Below, piece after piece: positions 4,592 to 5,303 of a stretch of 5,303 nucleotides of DNA (position 1 is the stretch's first letter; each line of letters starts with the position of its first letter). The stretch is taken from positions 1 through 5,303 of the forward strand of contig CALHBW010000402.1 in NCBI GenBank assembly GCA_937930625.1. Reading direction: 5' to 3'. Both the position numbers and the translations under genes were made by a program. The notes beneath the pieces are model-generated. The model was not told the origin of the DNA. It saw nothing but the letters and a program-made list of their open reading frames with translations, and searched no databases. This DNA is from an uncultured Saprospiraceae bacterium. GTDB taxonomy: Bacteria; Bacteroidota; Bacteroidia; Chitinophagales; Saprospiraceae.

Positions 4592-4660
4592 AAAAAAAGT
4601 TGCATGAGGTGAAAAAAAAACTTGACTTTTTCAAAAAAAAGTATAATAGGGTAAAAAAAA
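4592..4660. promoter_or_regulatory. Four phased A-tracts (predicted curved DNA) upstream of rpoD
   Basis: Runs of 7, 9, 8 and 8 adenines lie at 4592-4598, 4612-4620, 4633-4640 and 4653-4660. Their centres are 20-21 bp apart, that is two helical turns, the spacing at which A-tract bends add up. The last two belong to a perfect 14-bp direct repeat, eight A then GTATAA, at 4633-4646 and 4653-4666. If the promoter at 4643-4671 is used, three of the tracts become U-runs in the rpoD leader RNA. Confidence 0.65.
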
Positions 4661-4672
4661 GTATAAGTCAAG
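4621..4672. repeat. 8-bp inverted repeat CTTGACTT / AAGTCAAG
   Basis: CTTGACTT at 4621-4628 is perfectly inverted as AAGTCAAG at 4665-4672. The right copy supplies the -35-like TTGACT of the minus-strand promoter candidate. The left copy faces it with TTGACT and a TATAAT at 4642-4647, but only 14 bp apart. Confidence 0.6.
4643..4671 (-). promoter_or_regulatory. Sigma70-like promoter candidate for rpoD
   Basis: Read on the minus strand, TTGACT (4671-4666), a 17-nt spacer and TATTAT (4648-4643) match the classical -35/-10 hexamers at five of six positions each with the optimal spacing. Transcription would start near 4636, about 107 nt before the rpoD ATG. No TAnnTTTG element was found on the minus strand between 4530 and 5170. 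The phylum's normal promoters do not look like this, so AT-rich chance similarity cannot be excluded. Confidence 0.42.
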
Positions 4673-4677
4673 TCCTC

Positions 4678-4696
4678 CTAACTATTTGATTATTAG
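4678..4696. promoter_or_regulatory. Operator-like 19-mer, proximal copy
   Basis: CTAACTATTTGATTATTAG. The sequence is a partial dyad: CTAA-N2-AT-N3-AT-N2-TTAG, with 6 of 9 pairs complementary. It ends 6 bp upstream of the -35-like hexamer of the rpoD promoter candidate. A near-identical copy lies exactly 200 bp further upstream. The binding protein is unknown. Confidence 0.45.
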
Positions 4697-4877
4697 TTTT
4701 TTATGTAAAATGTTGCTTTTTGTAAAAAAAATAAAGAGTTTTGGTAGGGAAATTCTTAATTTTTGATTGTTTTTCACAGAAATTTTCATGTTTAATTAAT
4801 AAAAAAACAATTTTATTTGTAATAATTTATTTTATAAATAAGTAAATGAACTGAATTAAATTATGAAAATAATTTCA

Positions 4878-4896
4878 CTAACTATCTGATTATTAG
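4878..4896. promoter_or_regulatory. Operator-like 19-mer, distal copy
   Basis: CTAACTATCTGATTATTAG, 18 of 19 identical to the copy at 4678-4696. The one difference is at the third-innermost position and improves the dyad to 7 of 9 complementary pairs. The flanks of the two copies do not align well, so it does not look like a simple long duplication. Confidence 0.45.
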
Positions 4897-4940
4897 AAAT
4901 TTAGTATGTTTTTTTATAAAATAAAAATGTCCTACTACTT

Positions 4941-4969
4941 AATTGATTTTAAGTTATTTAAAATCAATT
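4941..4969. repeat. Perfect 12-bp inverted repeat
   Basis: AATTGATTTTAA at 4941-4952 and TTAAAATCAATT at 4958-4969, with the 5-nt loop GTTAT. There is no T-tract next to it on either strand, so it is not an obvious terminator. Either an operator-type dyad or an RNA hairpin fits. Confidence 0.7.
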
Positions 4970-5017
4970 TATACTATAGCCTTATAATTAAATCGAAACA
5001 AAAATCAAAAATTACCC

Positions 5018-5043
5018 TATCAGAATTTTTTTAAATTTTGATA
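5018..5043. repeat. 11-bp hairpin with TTTT loop
   Basis: TATCAGAATTT (5018-5028) pairs with AAATTTTGATA (5033-5043), with one G-T pair. Read on the minus strand it is followed by GGGTAATTTTTGATTTTTG, which is T-rich but not a clean U-tract. It could be a weak terminator of the gene at the right edge, about 130 nt past its stop. Confidence 0.5.
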
Positions 5044-5092
5044 AAGCGACGTGTTAAATAATATTCATTAATATTTATTTCAATAGTGTGAG

Positions 5093-5124
5093 CAACAATT
5101 TAGTTTATTATCGCCAAATTGTTG
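5093..5124. repeat. 9-bp inverted repeat downstream of the right-edge gene
   Basis: CAACAATTT at 5093-5101 pairs perfectly with AAATTGTTG at 5116-5124 around a 14-nt loop. It lies about 47 nt past the stop codon of the partial gene on the minus strand. No U-tract follows, so termination is only a possibility. Confidence 0.5.
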
Positions 5125-5170
5125 TTTGCTGTGTCCGTAAAAGCTGTATTTCCGTTGTTGTCCTGCGTGA

Positions 5171-5303
5171 TTATGTGTGCATGATGCCAAAAGTTCGGGT
5201 TTTTTGCCAAGCCTGTTGAATTTGTGGCAACTCAGGGTCAATATCTAAGTTGGCAATAAATTCATGGAGCAACAAATCATTGTATCCCAGTCGTTTAGCA
5301 TTG
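5171..5303 (-). CDS. C-terminal 43 residues of an unidentified protein (partial)
   Basis: An open minus-strand frame enters at the right edge and ends with TAA at 5173-5171, giving 43 residues. It contains LGYNDLLLHEFIANLDID (5-22) and ELPQIQQAWQKTRTFGIMHT (24-43). The even mix of charged, hydrophobic and aromatic residues, the sharply lower A+T content than the spacer beyond the stop, and codon use like that of the neighbours all suggest a real gene end and not a chance frame. I do not recognise the family. No signal, metal site or transmembrane segment is visible in what remains. It is in the same orientation as rpoD but about 640 bp away, so the two are probably separate units. Confidence 0.6.
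   Translation of the reverse strand, partial: NAKRLGYNDLLLHEFIANLDIDPELPQIQQAWQKTRTFGIMHT

Larger units (their letters stand above)
4672..5170. other. AT-rich non-coding region upstream of rpoD
   Basis: No credible coding sequence on either strand. The stretch is dominated by A and T. It holds the two 19-mers, three hairpins (4941-4969, 5018-5043, 5093-5124) and an extra A-run at 4723-4730. No tRNA, rRNA or known small-RNA pattern is recognisable; an unannotated small RNA is possible but unsupported. Confidence 0.7.

Noticed and set aside
4592..4632. Leader-peptide or attenuator for rpoD from U-runs and the short TTGA/TCAA hairpin
   Set aside because: The stem is only 4 bp and no small reading frame with a credible start precedes rpoD.
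4622..4647. Plus-strand promoter TTGACT ... TATAAT
   Set aside because: The spacer is 14 bp, too short for a sigma70 promoter, and no plus-strand gene follows.

Overview
The window looks like chromosomal DNA of a member of the Bacteroidota. The reasons are: a short primary sigma factor without region 1.1; a PorT-family outer-membrane protein of the type IX secretion system directly behind a MenG/UbiE methyltransferase; a promoter upstream of fumC with the phylum's TTG / TAnnTTTG pattern; AT-rich spacers; and no clear Shine-Dalgarno sequences. The class or genus cannot be fixed from this stretch.

Layout. Positions 1-192 hold the N-terminus of class II fumarase (fumC, minus strand, running off the left edge). 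Its promoter is near 304-334 and a strong hairpin fills its leader. Positions 395-940 hold kptA (RNA 2'-phosphotransferase, minus); its stop codon lies inside a separate 24-bp-stem inverted repeat. A roughly 500-bp AT-rich divergent spacer follows, with a promoter candidate and a probable 147-bp MITE with an 8-bp target duplication. Then come ubiE/menG (1467-2207, plus) and the overlapping porT (about 2180-2890, plus). acpH (2911-3486, minus) converges on porT with a 20-bp gap. Between acpH and rpoD (3666-4529, minus) lie a long heptad-rich inverted repeat and a textbook intrinsic terminator that belongs to rpoD. Upstream of rpoD is about 640 bp of very AT-rich non-coding DNA with phased A-tracts, a sigma70-like promoter candidate, two copies of a dyad-symmetric 19-mer exactly 200 bp apart, and several hairpins. 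The right edge carries the last 43 codons of an unidentified minus-strand gene.

The genes are mostly housekeeping: TCA cycle (fumC), RNA 2'-phosphate removal (kptA), menaquinone methylation (ubiE), protein secretion (porT), ACP prosthetic-group turnover (acpH) and primary transcription (rpoD). I see no defence system, CRISPR array, prophage or intact transposase gene. The unusual content is in the spacers. Three genes (fumC, ubiE, acpH) each have a long, sequence-unrelated inverted repeat ending 16-21 nt before the start codon, and the rpoD upstream region looks like an elaborate, undescribed control region.
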